Shown piece by piece: positions 8,664-17,107 of a stretch of DNA of 64,000 nt. Within the stretch, counting starts at the first letter, position 1, and each line of letters begins with the position of its first letter. This DNA is from JAKACA01 sp052143575 (lineage in GTDB: Bacteria > Actinomycetota > Acidimicrobiia > Acidimicrobiales > Bog-793): the NCBI GenBank assembly GCA_052143575.1, contig JBKQSP010000052.1, forward strand, positions 41,430 to 105,429, read 5' to 3'. Below the pieces are notes generated by a model. It saw nothing but the letters and a program-made list of their open reading frames with translations. It was not told the DNA's origin and searched no databases. The translations under genes were made by a program, and so were the position numbers.

Positions 8664-9350
8664 GTGAACACCGAGAGCACTGTTTCGTCCGCTGAATCCG
8701 CCGACCTGGCAACGGTGATCGCCTCCGCCATCGGCCGGCACCGCCTCCTGAGTCACCCCTTCTACCAGCGTTGGCTCGAGGGCAGCCTGCAACGGAGCGA
8801 GCTGGCGGCCTACGCCGCCCAGTACCGGCACTTCGAGGCGCAGCTGCCGGGTTTCTTGGCGAGCGTGCTCGAGCAGCTGCCGGCCGGTTCGGCTCACGAC
8901 CTCGTATCGGCGAACCTGGCGGACGAGCTCGCCGAGCCCGCTCCTCACCTCCAACTGTTCGACACCTTCGCCGACGCCGTCGGAGCCGGTCATGAGGCGC
9001 CGACACCTGCCACGCAGGCCCTCCTCTCCTGCTATGGACGCTGGGCACACGCTCCGGCGGCAGCCGCCATCGGCGCCCTCGCCGCCTACGAGGTGCAAGC
9101 GGCCGAGGTGGCGGCGAGCAAGGCGGCCGGCCTGCGGGAGCGCTACGAGCTCGACGCCGCCGCCACCGAGTTCTGGGACGTGCACGCCAGCGTCGACCTC
9201 GAGCACGCTGCTTGGGTGGTCGAAGCGCTCGGTGAGCTCGCCACCGGTGCCGGCGACGTGGACGTCATCTCGGCGGCTGCCGAGGACGCCGCCGAGGCCT
9301 GGTGGGCGTTCCTCGACGAGCGCGAGGCCGACCGGCTCGTCGGCGTCTGA
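8664..9350 (+). CDS. CADD/TenA-family haem-oxygenase-fold metalloenzyme, candidate self-sacrificing pABA synthase
   Basis: All-helical TENA/PqqC-like protein of 228 aa. Numbered from the GTG at 8664 (preceded by GGGAG), it shows E88, H95, E143, H174, D178 and H181, a diiron ligand set spaced almost as in Chlamydia CADD (E81, H88, E142, H174, D178, H181). The tyrosine and lysine that CADD is reported to consume (Y27, K152) align with Y34 in HPFYQRW and K153 in AASKAAG. CADD makes 4-aminobenzoate for folate from its own tyrosine. The ligand pattern is seen in the sequence; the reaction is inferred. No folate gene is adjacent. Confidence 0.83.
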   Translation: MNTESTVSSAESADLATVIASAIGRHRLLSHPFYQRWLEGSLQRSELAAYAAQYRHFEAQLPGFLASVLEQLPAGSAHDLVSANLADELAEPAPHLQLFDTFADAVGAGHEAPTPATQALLSCYGRWAHAPAAAAIGALAAYEVQAAEVAASKAAGLRERYELDAAATEFWDVHASVDLEHAAWVVEALGELATGAGDVDVISAAAEDAAEAWWAFLDEREADRLVGV

Positions 9351-9374
9351 CCCGCCGGCCGTGAGGCTGCCGGC

Positions 9375-10205
9375 TTAGAGGCCCATGACGATCCGGGTGA
9401 TGCGGTCGGCCACGCTCGTCGGAGTCACCTGCGTGACGGCGGCGAGCAGGTAGGCGTCCGGACCGACGAGGTAGCGAGCCCGCGGCGAACGGGCGGCGAG
9501 CGCCCGCCCGATGACCTTGGCGCAGGCCTCCGGGCGACCCATGAGCGGCGCCGACAACTCGATGGTCTGGCGCGTCCGGCGGTGGGCCGTGGCGTAGCGG
9601 GACGCCTCGTCGATCTCGGGTGTCGCCTCGATCTCGTCCCAGATGGCGGTCTTGAACCCCCCCGGCTCGACGAGCACGACGTGGATGCCCTCGGCGGCGA
9701 CCTCCATTCGAAGAGCGTCCGACCAACCCTCGAGGGCGTGCTTGGCCGCTTGGTACCAGCCCGAGAGCGGCGTCGTGGCCCGCCCGTAGATGGAGGAGAT
9801 GTTGACGATGGTGCCCCCGCCGCCCGCTCGCATGATCGGCAGCGCCAAACGGGCAAGGCGGGCGGGCGCGATCACCATCGTCTCGAGGATGGCGCGGGCT
9901 TCGTCGTCTCCGACGTCCTCAACGGCGGCCGTTGTCCCGTAGCCGGCGTTGTTGACGAGGGCGTCGAGACGCCCGTAGCGATCGAGGACCTCCTCGACGG
10001 CCCCCTCGCAGCCGGCGGCGTCCGTCACGTCGAAGAGCACGGTGCCCACCTCGACACCGGCAGCGGCGGCCGCTCGGGTCATCTCCTTCGCCTTTGCCTG
10101 CGAGCGCGCCGAGCCGACCGACTGCCAACCCTGCTTGGCGAGCTCGATCGTCGTCGCGAGACCGATCCCGGAATTCGCCCCCGTCGTGAGCACCACCTTC
10201 GTCAT
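9375..10205 (-). CDS. Short-chain dehydrogenase/reductase
   Basis: Classical SDR oxidoreductase of 276 aa, substrate unknown. It has the NAD(P)-binding TGANSGIG (T8-G15), the NNAGYG motif near residue 85, the catalytic serine region ISS at 136-138 and the YxxxK pair Y151/K155. Leaderless start: TAGTCT at 10217-10212 lies 6 nt before the ATG. It is divergent from the methyltransferase at 10256, with both promoters in a 50-base gap. Confidence 0.9.
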   Translation of the reverse strand: MTKVVLTTGANSGIGLATTIELAKQGWQSVGSARSQAKAKEMTRAAAAAGVEVGTVLFDVTDAAGCEGAVEEVLDRYGRLDALVNNAGYGTTAAVEDVGDDEARAILETMVIAPARLARLALPIMRAGGGGTIVNISSIYGRATTPLSGWYQAAKHALEGWSDALRMEVAAEGIHVVLVEPGGFKTAIWDEIEATPEIDEASRYATAHRRTRQTIELSAPLMGRPEACAKVIGRALAARSPRARYLVGPDAYLLAAVTQVTPTSVADRITRIVMGL

Positions 10206-10255
10206 GAGGGCAGACTACGTGGCAGTTCGCCGTTGGGTGCCCGTAGCCTGTGAGT

Positions 10256-11065
10256 GTGCCGACATCTGCTGCTGCGCGCCTGCTGCCGGTGGAGAGCAGG
10301 CTGCTGCGCGGTTCCGACGACCAGTTCGACGTCCTCGCCGGCTGGGTGGCCGAGGTGGTCTCTCCCACCGACTCCCTCCTCGACATCGGATCAGGCGACG
10401 GGGACGACGCCTACTTCTCCTTCATCCGCCCGCTCGTCGCACACATCGTGGGCGTCGATCCGGACCCGTACGGCGCCGGGCACACCGGCATCGACGCGTG
10501 GCACCAGCTGAGCATCGAGGCGTTCGCGGCAGCGCTCACGGCGGCTCCGGCGAGCGGCGTGCCCGCCCTCACCGAGGGCGGGGGGCCGACGCCGGGCGGG
10601 CAGGGCCCGGCGCTCTTCGACGCCGCCCTCGCCGTCTATGTCGTCGAGCACGTCGCCCAGCCGGCCGCCTTCTTCTCGGCCGCCCGTGCCTGCTTGCGCC
10701 CCGGCGGATCCCTCTTCGTCATCACGCCCAACCTCTGGCACTACTTCGGCCTGCTGGCAAAAGTGACGATGGTGCTCGGCCTCGAGGACCGCCTCCTCGG
10801 CGCCCTGCGCGCCTCGCATGCCGGCCACCGCCACGTCGCCCACTTCCCCGTTGCCTACCGGGCGAACTCGGTGCGCGCCCTGCGGCGCCTCGCCGCCGAG
10901 GCGGGCTACTCCGCGCTGCAGATACGCCATCTCGAGAACCCGGCCGTGTTCGAGACGTACTTCCCCGGCCGCTCCGTCGCCTTTCCTCGCGGTTACTCCA
11001 AGCTCATCCACCGACTCGGGCGCCCGGAGCTCTTCGGGACGCTCATCTGCCGCTTCGTCAACTGA
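10256..11065 (+). CDS. SAM-dependent methyltransferase (type 11/12-like)
   Basis: Predicted methyltransferase of 269 aa. Motif I is LLDIGSGDGDDA, with VGVDPDP as the next strand and a proline-rich LRPGGSLFVITPN strand. A low-complexity Gly/Pro insert sits near residue 105. The frame opens with GTG at 10250, but TAGCCT occupies 10244-10249, so a transcript would begin about 10256; the GTG at 10256 is therefore the likely leaderless start. Substrate unknown. Confidence 0.82.
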   Translation: MPTSAAARLLPVESRLLRGSDDQFDVLAGWVAEVVSPTDSLLDIGSGDGDDAYFSFIRPLVAHIVGVDPDPYGAGHTGIDAWHQLSIEAFAAALTAAPASGVPALTEGGGPTPGGQGPALFDAALAVYVVEHVAQPAAFFSAARACLRPGGSLFVITPNLWHYFGLLAKVTMVLGLEDRLLGALRASHAGHRHVAHFPVAYRANSVRALRRLAAEAGYSALQIRHLENPAVFETYFPGRSVAFPRGYSKLIHRLGRPELFGTLICRFVN

Positions 11066-11123
11066 CGCGACCCGTTCCGGACCGTTGGGCGCGCCCGCTG
11101 CGACACGGGGCAGAATGGCGTCC

Positions 11124-12353
11124 ATGCCGGAACAGGCCATCACGACCACCCGCCCCAGCCCGACGGAGCCCCCTCGCCTCGTCGAGGAGCGTCTCGACCA
11201 GCTGCTGGAAGAGGCCGACCCGAAGCTCGCCGACGCCGTTTCCTTCCGGCGGCGCCAGTACGAGCTCGGGTTGGCATGGGTGCATTTCCCGGAGGGCTTC
11301 GGTGGGTTGGGCCTGCCGCCCGCTCTGCAACGGTCGGTCGACCACCGCCTCGCCCGCGCCGGCGCTCAGCCGCACGGGCTCTTCGAGTTCTTCGGCCTCG
11401 CCATGGCCGGCCCGACCGTCGTCACGCACGGCTCCGACGAGATCCGTCACCGCCTCCTGCCTCGCCTCTTCAGCGGCGAGGACTCCTGGTGCCAGCTCTT
11501 CAGCGAGCCGGGCGCCGGCTCTGACCTGGCTGGCCTCTCCACGAGGGCCGTCCGCGACGGCGACGAATGGGTCGTCAGCGGGCAGAAGGTCTGGAACACC
11601 CTCGCCCACGTCTCGCACCGCGGCATGCTCGTGACTCGCACGGACCCGGAGGCGCCCAAGCACAAGGGTCTCACGTACTTCGCCCTCGACATGCACTCGC
11701 CCGGGGTGGAGGTGCGGCCGCTCCGCCAGATGACCGGCGAGGCGGAGTTCAACGAGGTCTACCTGACCGAGGTGCGGGTACCGGACGCCGACCGCGTCGG
11801 GGACGTCGGCGACGGCTGGCGCGTGGCGATGAGCACGCTCATGAACGAGCGCACCTCGATCGGTGGCAGTGGCGCACCGGTGCGCGGCTCGGGGCCGATC
11901 GCCGAGGCCGTGCGCATCTGGACCGAGGAGCCCGGACCGAAGACCGCCGTGCAGCGCGACGCCCTCATGCGCCTGTGGACCGAGGCCGAGGTGCTCAGGC
12001 TCACGAACCTGCGGGCCGGTGGCAACCGCCGCGCCGGCAACCCAGGACCGGAGGGCTCCATCGCCAAGCTGCAGTTCGCCGAGATCAACAAGCGCATCTA
12101 CGACCTCTGCGTCGACCTGCTCGGTCCGGCCGCACTCGTCGACTACGACTACACGATGCGGCGCAGCGAGCACCTCGGCCTCGTGGGACCACCGGGATCG
12201 GCGAGGAAGATGTTCCTGCGGTCGAGGGCGAATTCCATCGAGGGAGGCACGTCGGAAATCCAGCGCAACATCCTCGGTGAGCGCGTCCTCGGCCTCCCCG
12301 GCGACGTCCGCGTCGACAAGGACGTGCCCTGGTCCAAGGTGCCCCGCAGCTGA
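11124..12353 (+). CDS. Acyl-CoA dehydrogenase family protein
   Basis: Flavoprotein of 409 aa that would oxidise an acyl-CoA at the alpha-beta bond. It has the N-terminal helical domain, the FAD/substrate segment CQLFSEPGAGSDLA, the beta-domain WVVSGQKVWNTLA, and the C-terminal four-helix domain ending in the FAD-contact region GGTSEIQRNILGERVLG. CAGAAT at 11111-11116 lies 7 nt before the ATG at 11124, suggesting a leaderless start; the in-frame ATG at 11115 is the alternative. It converges on the OsmC gene with a 7-base gap. Chain-length specificity cannot be read. Confidence 0.9.
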   Translation: MPEQAITTTRPSPTEPPRLVEERLDQLLEEADPKLADAVSFRRRQYELGLAWVHFPEGFGGLGLPPALQRSVDHRLARAGAQPHGLFEFFGLAMAGPTVVTHGSDEIRHRLLPRLFSGEDSWCQLFSEPGAGSDLAGLSTRAVRDGDEWVVSGQKVWNTLAHVSHRGMLVTRTDPEAPKHKGLTYFALDMHSPGVEVRPLRQMTGEAEFNEVYLTEVRVPDADRVGDVGDGWRVAMSTLMNERTSIGGSGAPVRGSGPIAEAVRIWTEEPGPKTAVQRDALMRLWTEAEVLRLTNLRAGGNRRAGNPGPEGSIAKLQFAEINKRIYDLCVDLLGPAALVDYDYTMRRSEHLGLVGPPGSARKMFLRSRANSIEGGTSEIQRNILGERVLGLPGDVRVDKDVPWSKVPRS

Positions 12354-12360
12354 GAGCCGC

Positions 12361-12792
12361 TCAGACGAGCGAGGCGTCGAGCGTGATCTCGGTGCCGGCC
12401 AACGCCTTCGAAACGGGGCAGTTCGCCTTGGCGCTCTCGGCCTCCACCTGAAAGGCCTCGGCGTCGATCCCCGGCACCTCGGCCTCGGTGACGAGATCGA
12501 TCCGCGTGATGGCGAAACCGGTATCGAGTCGCTCGAGTCGTACGTTCGCTTTCGTGTGCACCCGCGTCGCCACGTGCCCGGCTCTCGCCAGCCCGACTGA
12601 GAGGGCCATGGAGAAACAGGCGGCATGGGCCGCCCCGACCAGCTCCTCCGGGTTCGTGCCCTGCACGCCCTCCTCGTCCTCGAAACGCGACTTGGCCGAA
12701 TACGGCCCGCTGAAGGCGCCGCTCCCGAGGCTGACCTTGCCCTGACCGGAGAGGTCGCCCTCCCATACCGCTTCACCCGTGCGCTCTGGCAC
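12361..12792 (-). CDS. OsmC/Ohr-family peroxiredoxin
   Basis: Thiol-dependent hydroperoxide reductase of 143 aa. The two redox cysteines are C59 (AHAACFSMAL) and C125 (ANCPVSKAL), the spacing expected of OsmC, and the N-terminal strand region resembles OsmC more than Ohr. GTG start with GGAGGT 5-6 nt upstream. Confidence 0.93.
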   Translation of the reverse strand: MPERTGEAVWEGDLSGQGKVSLGSGAFSGPYSAKSRFEDEEGVQGTNPEELVGAAHAACFSMALSVGLARAGHVATRVHTKANVRLERLDTGFAITRIDLVTEAEVPGIDAEAFQVEAESAKANCPVSKALAGTEITLDASLV

Positions 12793-12846
12793 CCGACACC
12801 TCCATGTCGATCGTGTCCCGTTCCGGCGGACCCTATCGGCGAGGCC

Positions 12847-13794
12847 TCAGCCCGCCGCCGTCGGGAGCACGCGGGTCACCCAGCCCTGTGCGTCCCGCCA
12901 CCCACGTGCCATCGCTCTCGAGTTGAAGCCGGCGGAAAACGAGCCGTCTGCCGTGACGGCGATGCCGCCGCCGTCCCCGCCGAGGCGTGCAACGGCATGG
13001 AGGGCGACCTCCATGGCAGCGGCGACGTCACGACCGGCTCGCATCTCCCAGTCGATCCGATGGCCGAAACCCACCACGACGAACGCCTCGCCGGCCCCTG
13101 TCGCCGATACGGCCGAGGTGTCGGCGTCCGCCCACACGCCGGCGCCCGGGATGGGCGAGTCGCCGACGCGGCCGGGCAGTTGCCCGCGGCGACCGCCCGT
13201 GCTCGTGGCCGCCGCCACCCGGCCGTCGCCATCGACCGCAACGGCGCCGACCGTGCCGCTCTCGGACGTCGGCCCCGCGCCGGCGTCCTCGGTCTCGCCG
13301 GTGGAGCCCGCCCGCATCGCCGGCGTCATGGCGTCGAAGCCCCACGCCTCGGCGAACCGGTCCGCTCCGTCGCCTGCCAGCAGCACCGGACCGTCCGGAG
13401 GACCCCCGATCTCGGCCACCTTCGACGCCACGCGCACGGGGTTCGCCGGAAAGGTCGCCGCACAGATCGCCCCGACCCGGCCGGTCGTGCCGTCCATGAC
13501 GCCGGCGTCGAGCTCGAAGGTCCCCTCGGCGGTGGCCACGCCGCCGCGGCCGGCGTTGAACCGGGCGCTGTCCTCCAGGTTGGCCACCGCTTCCACGGCA
13601 GCCTGCAGCGCAGACCCCCCGGTCGAGAGGACCTCCCAGGCGGCCGCCATCGCCGCCTCGAGGCCCCGGTGGATGCCGACGGCGGCGGCGTCCGAGGTCA
13701 CGAGGTCGAAATTCCCCGCCCCGCCGTGCACGACGACGGCCGGCAACGACAAGCGCCCCACGTCAGCCGAGATGCCGCCTTCCATCGCGCTCAT
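12847..13794 (-). CDS. Isoaspartyl peptidase/L-asparaginase (Ntn hydrolase)
   Basis: Type 2 asparaginase of 315 aa that hydrolyses L-asparagine or beta-aspartyl peptides after self-cleavage. The predicted cleavage and catalytic nucleophile is T181 in SESG-TVGAV. The motifs VVHGGAG near residue 22, NAGRGG near 80 and GRVGDSPIPGAG after the nucleophile are all present. The segment just before the nucleophile is Gly/Glu-rich, as in the flexible linker of this family. GGAGGTGG precedes the ATG by 6 nt. Confidence 0.93.
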   Translation of the reverse strand: MSAMEGGISADVGRLSLPAVVVHGGAGNFDLVTSDAAAVGIHRGLEAAMAAAWEVLSTGGSALQAAVEAVANLEDSARFNAGRGGVATAEGTFELDAGVMDGTTGRVGAICAATFPANPVRVASKVAEIGGPPDGPVLLAGDGADRFAEAWGFDAMTPAMRAGSTGETEDAGAGPTSESGTVGAVAVDGDGRVAAATSTGGRRGQLPGRVGDSPIPGAGVWADADTSAVSATGAGEAFVVVGFGHRIDWEMRAGRDVAAAMEVALHAVARLGGDGGGIAVTADGSFSAGFNSRAMARGWRDAQGWVTRVLPTAAG

Positions 13795-13892
13795 GCAACC
13801 ACCTCCGCTGCGTGCTCACTCGGGTCGCCCGACGATATCGGTCGCGTCGTGCCGTCCCTCCGCAGGCAACGCAGTGGCGGGAATGCGGCACG

Positions 13893-13919
13893 CCGGCCGC
13901 CCCGGCCGCCCCGGCCGGG
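13893..13919 (+). repeat. 9-base GC tandem repeat
   Basis: Two exact copies of CCGGCCGCC and a third ending in GGG, just upstream of the CAGGAT hexamer at 13920-13925. It occupies the spacer and -35 region of the presumed promoter for the downstream exporter, so it may affect promoter strength or simply be replication slippage. Confidence 0.6.
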
Positions 13920-13931
13920 CAGGATGGGGAC

Positions 13932-14003
13932 GTGGCATCGTGCCGGTCACCGAATCCGGACCGGGGTCGTCATGACGTCCCCGCCGCGGAGCCGCAGAGA
14001 TGA
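13932..14003 (+). CDS. Possible 23-codon leader ORF coupled to the DMT transporter
   Basis: CAGGAT at 13920-13925 lies exactly 6 nt before a GTG at 13932, the same layout as the leaderless genes of this window. The frame runs 23 codons and its TGA overlaps the ATG of the next gene as ATGA (14000-14003). This would provide translation coupling to a gene that has only a weak Shine-Dalgarno. The peptide (rich in Arg, Pro and Asp) shows no recognised pattern. It may be chance. Confidence 0.35.
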   Translation: MASCRSPNPDRGRHDVPAAEPQR

Positions 14004-14926
14004 CGCGTCGCGGCTGGGTGCTGTTCATCGCTCTCGGGATCATCTGGGGACTGCCCTACCTGTTGATCAAGGTGGCCGTGCGCGAGGTCAGCCCGGCCTT
14101 CCTCGTGCTGGCGCGTACCGGTGGTGGGGCCGTGCTCCTGCTGCCCGTCGCCGCCCTGCGCGGGGAGCTGCGGACGGCGCTGCGGTACTGGCGTCCGCTC
14201 GTGATCTACACCGGTGTCGAGATGGGCATCCCCTGGATCCTGTTGTTCCACGCCGAGGAGCGACTGCCGAGCTCGCTCTCCGGCCTGCTCATCGCCGCCG
14301 TGCCCCTCGTGGGCGCTGTGCTCGCCTGGCTGACGCGATCGGATCGCCTCGACCGCCGGCGCCTCCTCGGTCTCGCCATCGGCTTCAGCGGGGTGGCGTT
14401 GCTCGTCGGCTTCGACGTCGGGCATTCGGACATCTGGGCGGCCGCCTCCATCGGCGGCGTCGTCATCGGCTACGCCCTCGGGCCCTGGATCGTCGCTCAT
14501 CACCTCTCGGAAGCGCCGCCGCTCGGCATGGTCGCCGGTTCGCTCGCCATCTGCGCTCTCGTCTACGCACCGATTGCCGCCTTCCAGCTGCCCCAGCACG
14601 CCTTGAAGGCGCCAGAAGTCGAGTCCGTCGTGGGTTTGACGCTCGTCTGCACGGTGCTGGCCTTCCTCGTCTTCTTCGCCCTCATCGCCGAGGTGGGCGC
14701 TTACCGGGCGACGATCATCACCTACGTCAACCCTGCGGTGGCCGTGCTCCTCGGGGTGAGCGTGCTGGGGGAGGCGTTCGGGCTGGCAACGGTGGCGGGT
14801 TTCGTGCTGATCATCGCCGGCTGCTTCTTCGCCACCGGACGCCCCGGCCGGGATTCGAGATCACAGGACCCGAACCAGAGCACTGCTCTTGACAGTGACC
14901 ACCCGATAGTGAATACTGATCTCTAA
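14000..14926 (+). CDS. EamA/DMT-superfamily transporter (RhaT/RarD type)
   Basis: Integral membrane protein of 308 aa with about ten hydrophobic helices arranged as two EamA repeats (about 5-130 and 145-285). It opens with FIALGIIWGLPYLLIKVAV, typical of drug/metabolite exporters. Substrate unknown. The 3' end contains the promoter of the following epimerase gene. Confidence 0.9.
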   Translation: MTRRGWVLFIALGIIWGLPYLLIKVAVREVSPAFLVLARTGGGAVLLLPVAALRGELRTALRYWRPLVIYTGVEMGIPWILLFHAEERLPSSLSGLLIAAVPLVGAVLAWLTRSDRLDRRRLLGLAIGFSGVALLVGFDVGHSDIWAAASIGGVVIGYALGPWIVAHHLSEAPPLGMVAGSLAICALVYAPIAAFQLPQHALKAPEVESVVGLTLVCTVLAFLVFFALIAEVGAYRATIITYVNPAVAVLLGVSVLGEAFGLATVAGFVLIIAGCFFATGRPGRDSRSQDPNQSTALDSDHPIVNTDL

Positions 14927-14941
14927 GGAGAGCACTGCTCT
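14877..14941 (+). promoter_or_regulatory. Strong promoter flanked by two identical operators
   Basis: TTGACA at 14889-14894 and AATACT at 14912-14917 are 17 bases apart. The 13-base inverted repeat AGAGCACTGCTCT (6-base arms, central C) occurs twice, at 14877-14889 overlapping the -35 and at 14929-14941 just after the likely start point. Their centres are 52 bases apart, five helical turns. This is the design of a repressor that binds two sites on one DNA face. The promoter drives the epimerase at 14966. The regulator is not next to it. Confidence 0.8.
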
Positions 14942-14965
14942 CACACTCGTAGAGGGAGGTTCACG

Positions 14966-15970
14966 ATGGGTCGCCATGTCGTCGTCGGAGCGGGAGCCGT
15001 CGGCTCGGCCGTAGCGGGCGCGCTGGCCGATGCCGGGCATTCCGTGCTCGTGGTCACACGGCGAGGAGGCGGTCCGGAGCACGGCGCTGTCGAGCGGGCG
15101 GCCGCTGACGTCACCGACGTGGCGCGCCTCACGGAGCTCACGACGGGAGCAGACGCCCTCTACAACTGCGCCAACCCCCGCTATGGCGACTGGTTGCGAG
15201 ACTGGCCGCCCATGGCGGCGGCCTTCTTGGCGGCGGCCGAGCGAACGGGCGCCCGCCTCGTGACGATGAGCAATCTCTACGGCTACGGCCCGCTGGATCA
15301 TCCCATGACCGAGCGCGACCCTCTTGCCGCCGCCGGCCCCAAGGGCCGCACGCGCGCCGCCATGTGGGAGGCGGCCATCGCGGCTCACCACGCCGGGCGC
15401 GTGCGGGTGACCGAGGCGCGGGCGTCCGACTTCTACGGTCCAGGCGTCACGACCGAGGGGCACCTCGGCGAGCGGGTCGTGCCGCGAGTCCTGCGCCAGA
15501 AGGCCGTGACCGTGCTGGGCAGCCGACGGGCACGCCACAGCTGGACCTACATCCCCGACGTGGGGCGCACCCTCACCGTCCTCGGCACGGACGAGCGGGC
15601 GCTCGGCCGAGCCTGGCACGTGCCGACGGCGCCGCCCTGCTCGCAGACGGAGATCATCGAGGCAGTGGCGGCGGCTGCCGGTCTGCCGGCGCCGGTCGTG
15701 CGGGAGGCCCCGGCCTCCATCGTCCGCCTCGCGGGCGTGTTCTCGCGGGATCTGCGAGAGCTCGCCGAGGTGCGCTATCAGTTCGAGGCACCCTTCGTGC
15801 TCGACTCCTCCGCCGCCACGGCGACCTTCGGGCTCCTCCCGACACCGCTGCCGGAGGGCGTCGCGACCACCGTCGCCTGGTGGCGGCAGCGCCTCGGAGA
15901 GGCCGGCGACCTCAGGGCTCCTGCCAGGGGCGGCGCACTCCCCACCCCGTTGCGGAACGCCCCCTCATGA
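14966..15970 (+). CDS. NAD(P)-dependent epimerase/dehydratase (extended SDR)
   Basis: Extended SDR of 334 aa; the reaction is unknown. The dinucleotide motif GAGAVGSAV begins near residue 8, the active-site strand is LVTMSNLYGYG, and SDFYGPGV and HSWTYIPDVG are typical of the sugar-epimerase/dehydratase branch. The canonical YxxxK is not obvious (the segment reads GRTRAAMWEAA), so catalysis may differ from classical members. GGGAGG lies 6 nt before the ATG. Expression is expected to be tightly repressed by the two upstream operators. Its 3' end overlaps the convergent DUF4097 gene by 59 bases. Confidence 0.87.
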   Translation: MGRHVVVGAGAVGSAVAGALADAGHSVLVVTRRGGGPEHGAVERAAADVTDVARLTELTTGADALYNCANPRYGDWLRDWPPMAAAFLAAAERTGARLVTMSNLYGYGPLDHPMTERDPLAAAGPKGRTRAAMWEAAIAAHHAGRVRVTEARASDFYGPGVTTEGHLGERVVPRVLRQKAVTVLGSRRARHSWTYIPDVGRTLTVLGTDERALGRAWHVPTAPPCSQTEIIEAVAAAAGLPAPVVREAPASIVRLAGVFSRDLRELAEVRYQFEAPFVLDSSAATATFGLLPTPLPEGVATTVAWWRQRLGEAGDLRAPARGGALPTPLRNAPS

Positions 15971-16979
15971 GATCCGCCACGTCACCCAAGCCGGCGAGAT
16001 CACCCAGGCCGACGAGGTCAGCCAAGCCGGCGAGCTTGGCGAGGCCCCGCATGCCGGGGAACCCACCGCCGCCGTACTCGCCGCCGGCGAAGTCGCCGCC
16101 CGTGACCGCCCCGACCGAGAAGTCGGCACCGCCCGGGAAGTCGGCAGCGAAGTCACCGCCGCCCGGGCCGGCGCCGCCACCGCCCCCGTCAGGTGACGAG
16201 CCGCCGGAGTGCACGAGGATGTCCCCGGACACCGTTCGGCACGAGATGCGCAGGTTCGCCCCGGCCTCGCCTTCGCCTTCTGCTGCCAGCGTGCACTTCG
16301 AGTCGCCCGTGACGGTGACGAGATCCAGCCAGGCTCCGACGCCCGACCCGACGCCGATGCGGACGTCGCCGGAGACGCCGTTGACGGAGAGATCTCCCTC
16401 GTAGGCGCAGCCGACCGTGACGTCCCCGGAGGCGGTGCGGAAACGGGCGTCGTGTGCCACCGAAGCCACCCGCACGTCGCCGCTGGCCGTCGTCACGGCG
16501 GCGCGCCCGCCGATCGCTTCGGCGCTGATGTCGCCGCTGGCGGTTTGCAGCTCGAGAGCGCCCAGCACGTCGCCGAGCCGGATGTCGCCGCTGGCGGTCG
16601 TGACGCTGGCGGCATCACAGGTGTCCTGCACCCTGACGTCGCCACTGGCCGTCTTCACTTCCAAGGCTCCGAGCGGCCCCGTGCAGGAGATGTCGGCGGA
16701 GGCCGTTCGGATCCGTGCGGAGGATGCAGCCGGCACGAGCACCCGCATCTGCAGCGAGGCCTCGCGGAGCTTCCGCTTCGGGACCCGCACCTCGAGTCGC
16801 GAGCCGTCGCAGCTGACTTCGGTGCTGGCGATCTGCTCGCGGGCGAGATCGCTCTCGCCTCCGAGGGGCTCGAGCTGCACCAGCACCTCGTCCGTGGCGC
16901 CGAGGGCGAGCTCGACGCTACCGGCCGCTAGCTCCAGATCCGCCCTGAGCGGTCCGTTGGCTGGGAACGTCCATTCCAT
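15912..16979 (-). CDS. DUF4097-family beta-helix protein
   Basis: Protein of 355 aa with no catalytic motif. Residues about 80-250 consist of repeated strands of the form TASGDV/I spaced about 20 residues apart, the mark of the DUF4097 right-handed beta-helix. The C-terminal third is Gly-rich and then Leu/Gly-rich. I prefer the ATG at 16979 because AAAGGA precedes it by 8 nt; two starts further upstream lack such a site. No signal peptide or membrane segment is seen, so it is probably cytoplasmic. It follows a ribbon-helix-helix gene by 104-128 bases and is likely co-transcribed. Confidence 0.85.
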   Translation of the reverse strand: MEWTFPANGPLRADLELAAGSVELALGATDEVLVQLEPLGGESDLAREQIASTEVSCDGSRLEVRVPKRKLREASLQMRVLVPAASSARIRTASADISCTGPLGALEVKTASGDVRVQDTCDAASVTTASGDIRLGDVLGALELQTASGDISAEAIGGRAAVTTASGDVRVASVAHDARFRTASGDVTVGCAYEGDLSVNGVSGDVRIGVGSGVGAWLDLVTVTGDSKCTLAAEGEGEAGANLRISCRTVSGDILVHSGGSSPDGGGGGAGPGGGDFAADFPGGADFSVGAVTGGDFAGGEYGGGGFPGMRGLAKLAGLADLVGLGDLAGLGDVADLMRGRSATGWGVRRPWQEP

Positions 16980-17107
16980 CGGTGGTGTCCTTTCCATTGT
17001 CACGAGCCGTCATTCGAAGGGTGCTGAGAGGTGTTCCGTTCAAGGTGGTCCGGGCGGCCGGCCTCTGAGGGGGCGGCGCCGATCCAGTGATCATCCACAT
17101 GCCCCGG

